Of a stretch of DNA of 64,000 nt, positions 30,118 through 39,016 are shown in pieces. How positions within the stretch are numbered: the stretch's first letter is position 1; each line of letters begins with the position of its first letter. The notes under the pieces were generated by a model, which saw only the letters and a list, made by a program, of their open reading frames with translations, ran no database searches and had not been told where the DNA came from. Source of the DNA: Lactococcus termiticola (lineage in GTDB: Bacteria > Bacillota > Bacilli > Lactobacillales > Streptococcaceae); the NCBI RefSeq assembly GCF_003116835.1, contig NZ_BFFO01000002.1:176102-240101 (forward strand), given 5' to 3'. The position numbers and the translations under genes were made by a program.

Positions 30118-31149
30118 ATGGAAATGAAAAAGAAATTATCGATGGCCGGTGTCTTGCTATTATCGACAGCTGTGCTTGGCTCAGTGGCCTTGGCAGATGA
30201 GGTTGGAGCAAGCGAGCTCCTGGCGACTGAGCAACTGAATGCAAAAGCTGAGCCTGAGGAGCCGAATATCCCAGGGATAGATGAGCTCCAGCCTATGCCG
30301 GCCCAGCCTGTCCCAGTCATCCCAGGCAATAATCTTCCAGAAGTGGAAGTAGAATTTCCGACCATTCCAGAAAATCCCGAGACCAACTTTCCAACCGTGG
30401 AAGTGAATGTCCCAGAAGAAGGGCTTGAAGCAACTCCAACTCCGACAGCTCCAGTCCTGCCAAGCATTAATCTTCCTGAAGTTGATGTTGAGTTCCCGGG
30501 GATTCCAGAGAATCCAGAGCCAAATACGCCTACAGTGGACGTAGAGGTGCCGGTGGATAATCTCCAGCCGACTCCAGCCCCGACAGCTCCAATCTTACCG
30601 ACAATTGAACTTCCAGAAGTGGAAATAAATTTCCCGAGTATCCCAGATAATCCCTCGACCAACTTTCCAACCGTGGAGGTAAATGTTCCTGGTTCAGGAC
30701 TCAGCCCGGCCCCAAGCCCAACGGCTCCAGTCATCCCGAGCATCGTCCTTCCAGAGGTAGATTTTGAAATTCCTGGGATTCCTAGCAACCCTCAGCCGAT
30801 TTGGCCGAATGTCCCAATCCAACTCCCGGAGAATCCGAGTCCAGCAACACCCTCAGCCCCTGACAACAACACGTCCAGCCCAGCTGAAGAGCTTCCTCCA
30901 ACAGCAGAAGTCAGCCTGATGGACAATAGAAGCCCTCAAGGATCAAGCCAAAACTCAATTAATGGCTTTTCAAGCAGTGACACAACAAGCCCAAGCTTCC
31001 TGTCTACCTCAACATCAGCGACAGCTATCCCAGCCCTAGGTAATGAAATCAGCAAGAAGACAATGCTTGCTGGCCTCCTGGCCCTGATTAGCAGCCTCTC
31101 CCTTTTCCAAATCCGGAAATTCATGAAAAGAAAAGCAACAACTAAATGA
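30118..31149 (+). CDS. Proline-rich repeat surface protein, hypothetical
   Basis: 343 residues, not recognised as a named family. A Sec signal peptide (MKKKLSMAGVLLLSTAVLGSVALA) is followed by four repeats of about 55 residues built on LPEVEVEFPxIPENPxxNFPTVEVNVP and rich in Pro, Val and Glu. A Ser/Thr-rich spacer (260-300), one hydrophobic helix (TMLAGLLALISSLSLFQ) and the basic tail KFMKRKATTK complete it. The layout is that of a wall-anchored stalk, but no LPxTG is present. IPALG sits where the sorting motif should be. Start could equally be the Met two codons in. It is single-gene, with its own terminator. Confidence 0.85.
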   Translation: MEMKKKLSMAGVLLLSTAVLGSVALADEVGASELLATEQLNAKAEPEEPNIPGIDELQPMPAQPVPVIPGNNLPEVEVEFPTIPENPETNFPTVEVNVPEEGLEATPTPTAPVLPSINLPEVDVEFPGIPENPEPNTPTVDVEVPVDNLQPTPAPTAPILPTIELPEVEINFPSIPDNPSTNFPTVEVNVPGSGLSPAPSPTAPVIPSIVLPEVDFEIPGIPSNPQPIWPNVPIQLPENPSPATPSAPDNNTSSPAEELPPTAEVSLMDNRSPQGSSQNSINGFSSSDTTSPSFLSTSTSATAIPALGNEISKKTMLAGLLALISSLSLFQIRKFMKRKATTK

Positions 31150-31162
31150 GAATTTTCACATT

Positions 31163-31188
31163 TAAGAGCAGAAATTGCTCTTTTTTTG
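31163..31188 (+). terminator. Terminator of the proline-rich protein gene
   Basis: AAGAGCA/TGCTCTT stem with a GAAAT-type loop and a seven-T run. A TATAAT box for pepV follows immediately (31191-31196). Confidence 0.88.
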
Positions 31189-31245
31189 TGTTATAATATT
31201 AAAAGAAAACAGTTTCAAAACTGTATTTTAATAAAGGAGGCCACT

Positions 31246-32661
31246 ATGGCAACAATCGATTTTACAGCAGAAGTTGAAAAGCGTAAAGACGCCTTGATGG
31301 AAGACTTGTTCACCATCTTGAAGGTAAACTCTGAGCGTGATGACTCAAAGGCAGACAAGGAAAATCCTTTCGGCCCTGGTCCACGTAAGGCTCTCGACAC
31401 CTTCCTTGCGATGGCTGAGCGTGACGGCTACAAGACCAGCAACTTTGATAACTATGCTGGACACTTTGAATTTGGTGAAGGCGACGAAGTGCTTGGTATT
31501 ATCGGTCACTTGGACGTTGTGCCAGCAGCTGACCAAGAAGGCTGGAACACAAATCCTTACGAACCAGTCATCAAAGACGGTAATCTCTATGCCCGTGGAG
31601 CTTCTGATGACAAGGGTCCTACAATCGCTTGTTACTATGGCCTGAAAATCATCAAAGAACTCGGCCTGCCATTGTCTAAGAAAATCCGCTTTATCGTAGG
31701 TACTGACGAAGAATCAGGCTGGGGCGACATGGACTACTATTTCGAGCACTGCGACCTGCCATTGCCTGACTTTGGATTTTCTCCAGATGCGGAATTCCCT
31801 ATCATCAATGGTGAAAAAGGTAACGTCTCTGAAATCGTTAAATTTAACGGTAAAAATGCTGGTGCGACAGTACTCCACAGCTTCAAATCAGGTCTTCGCC
31901 TGAACATGGTCCCTGAAGTGGCAACTGCTGTCATTTCTGGCGAAGTGGCTGACCTCCAAGCTAAACTGGATGCCTTCCTTGCTGAAAATGCAAGCAAAAA
32001 CCTGACTTGTGAAATCGAAGAAGCAGCTGGCAAGTACACGCTGACTATGCATGGTAAAGGCGCTCATGGTGCCATGCCAGAAAAAGGTGTGAATGCGGCG
32101 ACTTACCTTGCCCTCTTCCTCCAACAACTCAGCTTTGCTGATGGAGCTAAGGCCTACATCGACTTTGCTGCTGACCTTCTTCTTGAAGACCACGAAGGTG
32201 AAAAACTTGGCATTGCCTACACTGACGAACTCATGGGTAATACTTCTATGAACGCTGGTGTTTGGGTATTTGATGAAAATGGTGAAGCTTCAATCGCTTT
32301 GAACTTCCGTTTCCCACAAGGTAACACACCAGAACGCATGCAAGAAATCTTGGCTGGCAAGGCTGGCGTGACTGAAGTAGAAATCGCACCACACGTGATG
32401 ACCCCTCACTACGTGCCTGAAAATGACCCACTCGTTTCAACTCTTCTCAGCGTTTACGAAAAACACACTGGCCTCAAAGGTTACGAGACAATTATCGGTG
32501 GTGGTACATTCGGACGTTTGCTTGAACGTGGTGTCGCCTATGGTGCCATGTTTGAAGGTGAAGAAGATACCATGCACCAATCCAACGAATACAAACCAGT
32601 TGATGCCATCTTCAAATCAGCGGCCATCTATGCAGAAGCTATTTACGAATTGGCGAAATAA
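31246..32661 (+). CDS. pepV: Dipeptidase PepV
   Basis: 471 residues. PepV is a cytosolic M20-family zinc dipeptidase that releases amino acids from imported dipeptides. Metal-binding landmarks are HLDVVPA (about 87), the bridging Asp in [10 protein letters not shown] (about 118) and TDEESGWGD (about 153). C-terminal [16 protein letters not shown] closes the active site. I chose the ATG after AAAGGAGG rather than an upstream in-frame ATG at 31186 that lies in the promoter. Its stop codon shares a base with the acpS start. Confidence 0.96.
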   Translation: MATIDFTAEVEKRKDALMEDLFTILKVNSERDDSKADKENPFGPGPRKALDTFLAMAERDGYKTSNFDNYAGHFEFGEGDEVLGIIGHLDVVPAADQEGWNTNPYEPVIKDGNLYARGASDDKGPTIACYYGLKIIKELGLPLSKKIRFIVGTDEESGWGDMDYYFEHCDLPLPDFGFSPDAEFPIINGEKGNVSEIVKFNGKNAGATVLHSFKSGLRLNMVPEVATAVISGEVADLQAKLDAFLAENASKNLTCEIEEAAGKYTLTMHGKGAHGAMPEKGVNAATYLALFLQQLSFADGAKAYIDFAADLLLEDHEGEKLGIAYTDELMGNTSMNAGVWVFDENGEASIALNFRFPQGNTPERMQEILAGKAGVTEVEIAPHVMTPHYVPENDPLVSTLLSVYEKHTGLKGYETIIGGGTFGRLLERGVAYGAMFEGEEDTMHQSNEYKPVDAIFKSAAIYAEAIYELAK

Positions 32662-33020
32662 TGATAGCTGGCTCTGGTGTAGATAATGTCGAATTGACCC
32701 GGATTGCAGATGCGATGGTCAGGAGCTCGAAGTTTATCAGTCGGGTGCTGACTCCGCATGAAAGAATTAAATTTGACGGCCTACAATCTGAAAGTCGCAG
32801 GATTGAATTTCTAGCTGGTCGTTGGGCGGCGAAAGAAGCCTTTGCCAAGGCTCTGGGAACAGGCTTTGGAAGCCAGCTGGACTTCCAGGACCTAGAAGTA
32901 GAAAATGATGAACTCGGAAAACCTTATTTCCGCAAGCATCCCTATGATAAAGGGCTGGCCCATCTTTCTATTTCCCATAGTAAGTTGGAAGCTGTGGCTT
33001 TTGTGATTTTAGAAAAATAA
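32661..33020 (+). CDS. acpS: Holo-[acyl-carrier-protein] synthase
   Basis: 119 residues, the standard AcpS size. It transfers 4'-phosphopantetheine from CoA to acyl carrier protein for fatty acid synthesis. The family motifs are visible: [12 protein letters not shown] at the N-terminus, [17 protein letters not shown] in the middle and [13 protein letters not shown] at the end. It starts on the last base of the pepV stop codon, implying translational coupling. Confidence 0.95.
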   Translation: MIAGSGVDNVELTRIADAMVRSSKFISRVLTPHERIKFDGLQSESRRIEFLAGRWAAKEAFAKALGTGFGSQLDFQDLEVENDELGKPYFRKHPYDKGLAHLSISHSKLEAVAFVILEK

Positions 33021-33029
33021 GAAATTTAG

Positions 33030-33060
33030 AAAAGCTAGGATAAGACTCCTGGCTTTTTTA
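33030..33060 (+). terminator. Terminator of pepV-acpS
   Basis: AAAAGCTAGGA pairs with TCCTGGCTTTTTT around TAAGACT-type loop bases. Confidence 0.7.
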
Positions 33061-33137
33061 TCAGCCTTTGGTCGGTGTTAATTTATTTCTAAACATGCTA
33101 TAATAATAAGGACTAAACACAAGAATAGGAACAAATC

Positions 33138-34676
33138 ATGGCATTTGAAAATCTAACAGAACGCCTGCAAGGCGTCTTCAAAAACTTACGTGGGAAACGT
33201 AAGGTCACTGAAAACGACGTCTTAGAAATCACCAAGGAAATCCGGGTGGCCCTGCTTGAGGCCGACGTTGCCCTTCCTGTTGTTAAAAAATTCATTCGGA
33301 ACATTCGTGATCGGGCGATCGGAACAGAGGTCTCTGAGGCCTTGAATCCAGCCCAACAAGTCATCTCGATTGTCAATGAAGAGCTGACCGCTATTCTCGG
33401 TGGTGGTGAGGCGGAGCTGCTCAAGTCGCCTAAGATTCCAACCATCATCATGATGGTGGGGCTCCAGGGTGCTGGTAAGACCACCTTTGCTGGTAAGCTT
33501 GCTAAAAAACTAAAGGAAGAGCAGAATGCCCGTCCTTTGATGATTGCGGCTGACGTTTATCGGCCTGCGGCGATTGACCAGTTGAAGACACTGGGTGAGC
33601 AGCTGGATATCCCGGTCTACGATGAAGGAACAGCTGAAAGTCCTGTCAATATCGTGAAAAACGGGCTGGCTAAAGCTCGTGAAGAGCGAAAAGACTATGT
33701 CTTGATTGATACGGCCGGTCGTCTCGAAATTGATGATAAGCTCATGGACGAGCTCCGTCAAATCAAGGCCCTGGCTGAGCCAACAGAAATCCTGCTCGTG
33801 GTTGATGCCATGACAGGGCAAGTGGCGGCTCAAGTTGCTAAGACTTTTGATGAACAGCTTGATATTACAGGGGTAATCATCACCAAGCTTGACGGGGATA
33901 CCCGTGGTGGTGCAGCCCTGTCTATCCGTGAGATCACAGGCAAGCCGATTAAATTCACTGGTACCGGTGAAAAGCTGACCGACCTTGAAGTCTTCTACCC
34001 AGACCGGATGAGTTCTCGGATTCTCGGTATGGGTGACATGCTGACCCTGATTGAAAAGGCACAGAGCCAATTTGATGAGGAGCAGTCTGCCAAGCTTGCT
34101 GAAAAAATGGCAGAGAACCGTTTTGACTACAGTGACTTTATTGAACAGCTTGATCAGGTTCAATCCATGGGGCCGCTCGATGAAATCATGAAGATGATTC
34201 CAGGCATGTCTGAAATCCCAGGTGCAGCCAATGTCAAGGTTGACGAAAAGGAAATTGCCAGACAGAAAGCCATCGTCCTTTCAATGACACCAGCTGAGCG
34301 TCGGCTTGAAGTCGAACTCAACCCAGCCCGCCGCCGTCGCTTAGCAGCAGGTTCTGGGAACTCTTATGTTGATGTTAATAAATTTATCAAACGTTTTAAC
34401 CAATCAAAGGAAATGATGCAGGGCATGATGTCTGGCGATATGAACGCCATGATGGCCGGCATGGCCAAGCAGAATGGCGGGATGCCTAATCTTCCTGGGG
34501 GAATGCCTGACATGAGTCAGCTCGGAGACCTGTCTGGTCTCATGGGTGGAGGCGCTGGAGCACCTGATATGTCTGCTATGTTTGGTGGAGGCATCAAAGG
34601 GAAGGCCAGTCAATTTGCCATGAAGCAAGCGATGAAGCGGGCCCAGAAGAAGATGAAGAAGGGGCGGAAGAAATAA
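33138..34676 (+). CDS. ffh: Signal recognition particle GTPase Ffh
   Basis: 512 residues. Ffh binds the SRP RNA and signal sequences and delivers ribosomes to FtsY. N, G and M domains are clear: Walker A GLQGAGKTTFAGKLAKK (about 107), DTAGR at about 190, TKLDGDTRGGAALS (about 248), then a methionine-rich M domain after 330 (MIPGMSE; MMQGMMSGDMNAMMAGM). The tail is long and glycine/methionine-rich. The usual partner ylxM is not adjacent. Confidence 0.97.
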   Translation: MAFENLTERLQGVFKNLRGKRKVTENDVLEITKEIRVALLEADVALPVVKKFIRNIRDRAIGTEVSEALNPAQQVISIVNEELTAILGGGEAELLKSPKIPTIIMMVGLQGAGKTTFAGKLAKKLKEEQNARPLMIAADVYRPAAIDQLKTLGEQLDIPVYDEGTAESPVNIVKNGLAKAREERKDYVLIDTAGRLEIDDKLMDELRQIKALAEPTEILLVVDAMTGQVAAQVAKTFDEQLDITGVIITKLDGDTRGGAALSIREITGKPIKFTGTGEKLTDLEVFYPDRMSSRILGMGDMLTLIEKAQSQFDEEQSAKLAEKMAENRFDYSDFIEQLDQVQSMGPLDEIMKMIPGMSEIPGAANVKVDEKEIARQKAIVLSMTPAERRLEVELNPARRRRLAAGSGNSYVDVNKFIKRFNQSKEMMQGMMSGDMNAMMAGMAKQNGGMPNLPGGMPDMSQLGDLSGLMGGGAGAPDMSAMFGGGIKGKASQFAMKQAMKRAQKKMKKGRKK

Positions 34677-34711
34677 GCTCAGTCTTGCTAATAAAAGCCT
34701 TTAAGAAATTT

Positions 34712-34868
34712 TTGACAAATCAAAAACAAAGAGCTATAATATAGAAAACCTTTAAGAATGTCCAGAGAGGCAGGCAAGGTCGGAAAAGTAAATAGCATTA
34801 TATTAGGGGTTACCCTATTTTCTGATATACCTGTATACTCTGACATTCTGAGTATGCAGGTTTTTTGT
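34712..34868 (+). promoter_or_regulatory. Promoter and PyrR-responsive attenuator of the pyr operon
   Basis: TTGACA, 17 bases, TATAAT gives a near-perfect promoter. The leader then carries a PyrR-binding loop (TCCAGAGAGGCAGGCAAGG, 34761-34779), a competing AGGGGTTACCCT stem, and a terminator (34830-34868: CCTGTATACTC/GAGTATGCAGG then six T). In the known mechanism, UMP-bound PyrR holds the anti-antiterminator so the terminator forms when pyrimidines are plentiful. Confidence 0.92.
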
Positions 34869-34887
34869 ATCACAGAAAGGAGCCAAG

Positions 34888-35412
34888 ATGGCAAAGAAAG
34901 AAATTGTAGACGCAGTCACAATGAAACGGGCAATCACCCGTATCACTTACGAGATTATCGAACGCAATAAGTCGCTCGATGATATCGTCCTCATCGGAAT
35001 CAAGACACGTGGGGTTTACCTGGCGAAACGTATTCAGGAGCGCCTCGCTGAACTTGAGGGCTTGGATATTCCATTTGGTGAATTGGACACCCGTCCTTTC
35101 CGTGACGATATGCAAGTTGAAGAAGACACAACGGATATTAAGGTTGATATCAAGGGTAAAGACGTTATCTTGGTTGATGATGTCCTCTACACTGGTCGTA
35201 CCATTCGTGCAGCCATTGATGGTCTTGTGAAGCTTGGTCGTCCTGCCCGTGTGCAGTTGGCGGTACTCGTTGACCGCGGTCATCGTGAGCTTCCTATCCG
35301 TGCAGACTATGTTGGTAAAAACATTCCAACGGCTCGTGATGAAAAAGTTTTTGTTCATATGTCAGAGTCAGACGGTGAAGACAGCCTCTACCTTGAAAAA
35401 GGAGAGGCCTAA
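34888..35412 (+). CDS. pyrR: Bifunctional pyrimidine operon regulator / uracil phosphoribosyltransferase PyrR
   Basis: 174 residues. PyrR binds pyr mRNA leaders to cause attenuation and has weak uracil phosphoribosyltransferase activity. The PRPP-binding motif [17 protein letters not shown] (about 92-108) and the RNA-binding region [19 protein letters not shown] are present. It heads pyrR-uraA-pyrB-carA. AAAGGAG precedes the ATG. Confidence 0.97.
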   Translation: MAKKEIVDAVTMKRAITRITYEIIERNKSLDDIVLIGIKTRGVYLAKRIQERLAELEGLDIPFGELDTRPFRDDMQVEEDTTDIKVDIKGKDVILVDDVLYTGRTIRAAIDGLVKLGRPARVQLAVLVDRGHRELPIRADYVGKNIPTARDEKVFVHMSESDGEDSLYLEKGEA

Positions 35413-35417
35413 GGACG

Positions 35418-36707
35418 ATGACGACGGATAAAGACATTATTTTACGGGTGGATGAGAAGCCAGTCCTGAGCCAATGGTTTGGCCTGAGCTTCCAGCACCT
35501 CTTTGCCATGTTTGGTTCGACCGTGCTCGTACCGATCCTGGTCGGCATCAATCCGGCCATCGCCCTCCTGAGCTCAGGGCTTGGGACACTTGCCCACATG
35601 TCAGTGACCCGCTTCAAGGTGCCGGCCTACATGGGCTCGAGCTTTGCCTACATTGGTGCGATGAGCCTGCTCATGAAGCACGGTGGCCTGCCTGCCATTG
35701 CACAAGGAGCGATGACGGGCGGTCTGGTCTACCTACTGGTGGCCCTGATTGTCCGCTTTGCTGGCAAAGGCTGGATTGACAAGGTCCTGCCTCCGATTGT
35801 GGTTGGGCCGATTGTCATGGTCATCGGGCTGAGCCTAGCCCCTACGGCCATCAATGACGCCATGTATAAGGACACGGCCCACTTGAGCGGCTACAGCCTG
35901 GCCTATATCCTGATTGCCTTGATTACGGTCATGGCGATTGTCATCTACAGCATTTATGGAAAACGGATCTTGTCTGTCGTACCGATTTTGCTGGGGATTA
36001 TCACAGGCTATGTCGCAGCCCTGATCATTGGGGCAGTGACCCATCAAGACATCGTGTCATTGACGGGTGTGGCCCATGCCAACTGGCTCCAGCTTCCGCC
36101 AGTCGAAGTCCCCTTTGCCAGCTACCACTGGGCCTTCTATCCTTCGGCTATCATTACCATGGCTCCGATTGCTTTTGTCACGATGACAGAGCACTTTGGC
36201 CATATCATGGTACTGAATTCATTGACCGGAAAGGACTACTTCCATGAGCCAGGCCTCGATAAGACCCTGGCCGGAGATGGTGTAGCCCAGGTCATTGCCG
36301 GCTTTATCGGCGCACCACCGGTGACTTCTTATGGGGAGAACATCGGTGTTATGGCCATTACAAAAATTCATTCAATCTATGTGATAGCAGGCGCTGCAGC
36401 TCTGGCTGTGGTGGTCAGCTTTATCGGCAAGATTACAGCCCTCTTGCAGTCGATTCCGGCTCCCGTGATTGGCGGGGCATCGATTGCCCTCTTTGGCGTG
36501 ATTGCTGCGAGTGGTCTCAAGATTATTGTTGAAAATAAAATTAATTTTGACATCAAGCGAAATCTTCTGATCAGCTCTGTTGTGTTGGTCATCGGGATTG
36601 GCGGCATGGTGCTCGAAATCACACAAAACTTCCAAGTCAGTTCTGTCGCGATTGCTACCATCTTTGGGATCGTGATGAACCTGGTGCTTCCTAAAGAAGA
36701 AGCGTAA
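35418..36707 (+). CDS. pyrP: Uracil permease (PyrP/UraA family)
   Basis: 429 residues with about 14 hydrophobic segments of the nucleobase-cation symporter-2 family. It imports uracil. QHLFAMFGSTVLVPILVGINP at the N-terminus and FVTMTEHFGHI followed by GAPPVTSYGENIGVMAITKI are family hallmarks, including the substrate-binding Glu residues. It follows pyrR by five bases, as pyrP does in L. lactis. No second PyrR site was seen between it and pyrB, only an unassisted GCCGTC/GACGGC stem (36728-36752). Confidence 0.95.
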   Translation: MTTDKDIILRVDEKPVLSQWFGLSFQHLFAMFGSTVLVPILVGINPAIALLSSGLGTLAHMSVTRFKVPAYMGSSFAYIGAMSLLMKHGGLPAIAQGAMTGGLVYLLVALIVRFAGKGWIDKVLPPIVVGPIVMVIGLSLAPTAINDAMYKDTAHLSGYSLAYILIALITVMAIVIYSIYGKRILSVVPILLGIITGYVAALIIGAVTHQDIVSLTGVAHANWLQLPPVEVPFASYHWAFYPSAIITMAPIAFVTMTEHFGHIMVLNSLTGKDYFHEPGLDKTLAGDGVAQVIAGFIGAPPVTSYGENIGVMAITKIHSIYVIAGAAALAVVVSFIGKITALLQSIPAPVIGGASIALFGVIAASGLKIIVENKINFDIKRNLLISSVVLVIGIGGMVLEITQNFQVSSVAIATIFGIVMNLVLPKEEA

Positions 36708-36771
36708 ATATTAGAAATTGCAAAGACGCCGTCCTGACAGCGAGCAGACGGCTGGGGTAAAGGAGACCTAT

Positions 36772-37704
36772 ATGTCAATGATGCAAAACGGATTAGTCAG
36801 CTTAGAAAATCTGACAACAATGGAAAACCTCTCAACAGAAGAAGTGATGGGCCTGATCAAGCGGGCTTCTGAGTTTAAGGCCGGTACAGCTGAGTTCAAG
36901 CTGGACAAGCAGACCTTTGCCAGCAACCTCTTCTTTGAAAACTCAACCCGGACCCACCACAGCTTCCACATCGCCGAAGCCAAGCTGGGCCTGGACATTC
37001 TTGAATTTGACGCCAAGGCCAGCTCTATCAGCAAGGGAGAGACCCTTTACGACACGATTTTGACGCTCGATGCCCTGGGCGTTGAGGTCTGCGTGGTCCG
37101 CTCTGGCGTGGAAAATTACTATGAAGAGCTGGTCGAGTCAGACAATATCCACTGTGCGATTGTCAACGGAGGCGACGGCTCAGGACAGCACCCAAGCCAG
37201 TGCCTGCTTGATTTGATGACCATTTATGAAGAATTTGGGAAATTTGAGGGTCTCCGGATTGCCATCTCAGGCGACCTGACCCACTCTCGTGTGGCCAAAT
37301 CCAACATGATGATGCTCAAAAAGCTCGGAGCCAAGCTCTATTTCACTGGGCCTGCGGCCTGGTACGATGAAGAATTTGACCAATACGGCCGTTATGCCAA
37401 CCTGGATCGGATTCTTCCCAAACTCGATGTCCACATGCTCCTCCGTGTCCAACACGAACGCCATGACTCTGAAGAAAGCTTCTCTAAGGAGAGCTACCAC
37501 AGACAATTTGGTCTGACCGAAGAGCGGGCGAAGACACTGAAGCCAGAAGCCATCATCATGCACCCTGCTCCGGTCAACCGGGATGTAGAAATTGCTGATT
37601 CACTGGTTGAAAGCTCACAGAGCCGGATTGTTCAACAGATGACCAACGGGGTCTATACTCGGATGGCCATCCTCGAAGCTGTTCTTGCTGGAAGAAAAGG
37701 TTAG
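36772..37704 (+). CDS. pyrB: Aspartate carbamoyltransferase, catalytic subunit
   Basis: 310 residues. It condenses carbamoyl phosphate and aspartate in pyrimidine synthesis. The carbamoyl-phosphate motif [20 protein letters not shown] (about 53) and [11 protein letters not shown] (about 264) are intact. I start it at the ATG after AAAGGAGACC. An ATG at 36718 in the same frame adds 18 residues with no ribosome site. Confidence 0.96.
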   Translation: MSMMQNGLVSLENLTTMENLSTEEVMGLIKRASEFKAGTAEFKLDKQTFASNLFFENSTRTHHSFHIAEAKLGLDILEFDAKASSISKGETLYDTILTLDALGVEVCVVRSGVENYYEELVESDNIHCAIVNGGDGSGQHPSQCLLDLMTIYEEFGKFEGLRIAISGDLTHSRVAKSNMMMLKKLGAKLYFTGPAAWYDEEFDQYGRYANLDRILPKLDVHMLLRVQHERHDSEESFSKESYHRQFGLTEERAKTLKPEAIIMHPAPVNRDVEIADSLVESSQSRIVQQMTNGVYTRMAILEAVLAGRKG

Positions 37705-37708
37705 AAAA

Positions 37709-38782
37709 ATGACAAAAAGACTGCTAATTTTAGAAGATGGAAGGGTATTTGAAGGAGAAGCCATCGGGGCCAATCTGGATGTGACAGGCGAGCTGGTCTT
37801 TAATACTGGAATGACCGGCTATCAAGAGTCCATCACAGACCAGTCCTACAATGGCCAAATCCTGACCTTTACCTATCCGTTAATCGGAAATTACGGTGTG
37901 AACCGGGATGACTATGAGAGCATCCATCCGACCTGTAAGGCCGTCGTCGTTTCTGAAGCGGCACGACGCCCGTCAAACTGGCGGATGCAGATGAGCCTGG
38001 ATGAATTTCTCAAGGCCAAGGGCATTCCTGGAATTACAGGCGTGGATACCCGGGCCATTACCCGGATTGTCCGTGAACACGGGACTTTGAAGGCCGCCCT
38101 GGCCAATGCCAATGACTCGATTGACCACCAGATGAGCCAACTCCAGGCGACCGTCCTGCCGAAAAATCAGGTGGAGACTAGCTCGACCTCGAGTCCATAT
38201 CCATCGCCAAATACAGGTAAGAACGTGGTTGTCGTTGACTTTGGCCTGAAACACAGCATCCTCCGGGAACTCAGTACCAGAAACTGCAATCTGACTGTCC
38301 TGCCTTATAATGCGACTGCTGAGGACATTCTGGCCATGAAGCCAGATGGTGTCATGCTGACCAATGGTCCAGGCGACCCGACAGACGTTCCAGAGGCTCT
38401 TGATATGATTCGGGGCATCCAGGGCAAGGTCCCGATTTTCGGGATTTGCCTGGGCCACCAGCTCTTTAGCCTGGCCAACGGTGCTCAGACCTATAAGATG
38501 AAATTTGGCCACCGGGGCTTCAACCACGCCGTTCGTGATTTGAAGACTGGACGGATTGACTTTACCTCGCAGAATCACGGCTATGCCGTCGACCGGGAGA
38601 GCCTGCCCGATGACCTGGAGGTGACCCATGAGGAAATCAATGACCGGTCTATCGAAGGTTTGAGGCATACTCGCTACCCAGCATTCAGCGTCCAGTTCCA
38701 TCCGGATGCGGCTCCAGGACCTCATGATGCGAGTTATCTCTTTGATGACTTTATGTTGATGATGGATGACTTTAAGAAATGA
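37709..38782 (+). CDS. carA: Carbamoyl-phosphate synthase, small (glutaminase) subunit
   Basis: 357 residues. It hydrolyses glutamine and passes ammonia to CarB. The class I amidotransferase domain shows the nucleophile in [10 protein letters not shown] (about 248) and the His/Glu pair near [11 protein letters not shown]. The start is the ATG eight bases after GAAGAAAAGG, and a further-upstream ATG inside pyrB is less likely. carB is not in the operon, as in L. lactis where it is elsewhere. Confidence 0.96.
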   Translation: MTKRLLILEDGRVFEGEAIGANLDVTGELVFNTGMTGYQESITDQSYNGQILTFTYPLIGNYGVNRDDYESIHPTCKAVVVSEAARRPSNWRMQMSLDEFLKAKGIPGITGVDTRAITRIVREHGTLKAALANANDSIDHQMSQLQATVLPKNQVETSSTSSPYPSPNTGKNVVVVDFGLKHSILRELSTRNCNLTVLPYNATAEDILAMKPDGVMLTNGPGDPTDVPEALDMIRGIQGKVPIFGICLGHQLFSLANGAQTYKMKFGHRGFNHAVRDLKTGRIDFTSQNHGYAVDRESLPDDLEVTHEEINDRSIEGLRHTRYPAFSVQFHPDAAPGPHDASYLFDDFMLMMDDFKK

Positions 38783-38791
38783 GAAATTTAG

Positions 38792-38821
38792 AAAAGTTAT
38801 GCTTTAGCATGGCTTTTTTTG
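38792..38821 (+). terminator. Terminator of the pyr operon
   Basis: AAAAGTTATGC/GCATGGCTTTT around TTTA, followed by a T-run. Confidence 0.82.
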
Positions 38822-39016
38822 CTGTCAAAAAAGCAAGACGAATTCTTTTGTCAAAGTAAAAACAGTTGTTATAATGGCAGTAGAATTTGGAGTAGTCAGG
38901 AGGAGAAAATACTGATATAGCAAAGTTCGCCACGGTCAGTGCACATCAAAAAGTCTAAAGAATTAAAAATAAGCGAAGCAAAATGAAACAAGTGGAATCA
39001 ATCCAAAAGGAGTCTC

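Noticed and set aside
38783..38783. Missing carB after carA as a sign of operon damage
   Set aside because: In L. lactis carB is naturally located elsewhere, and carA here has its own intact terminator.
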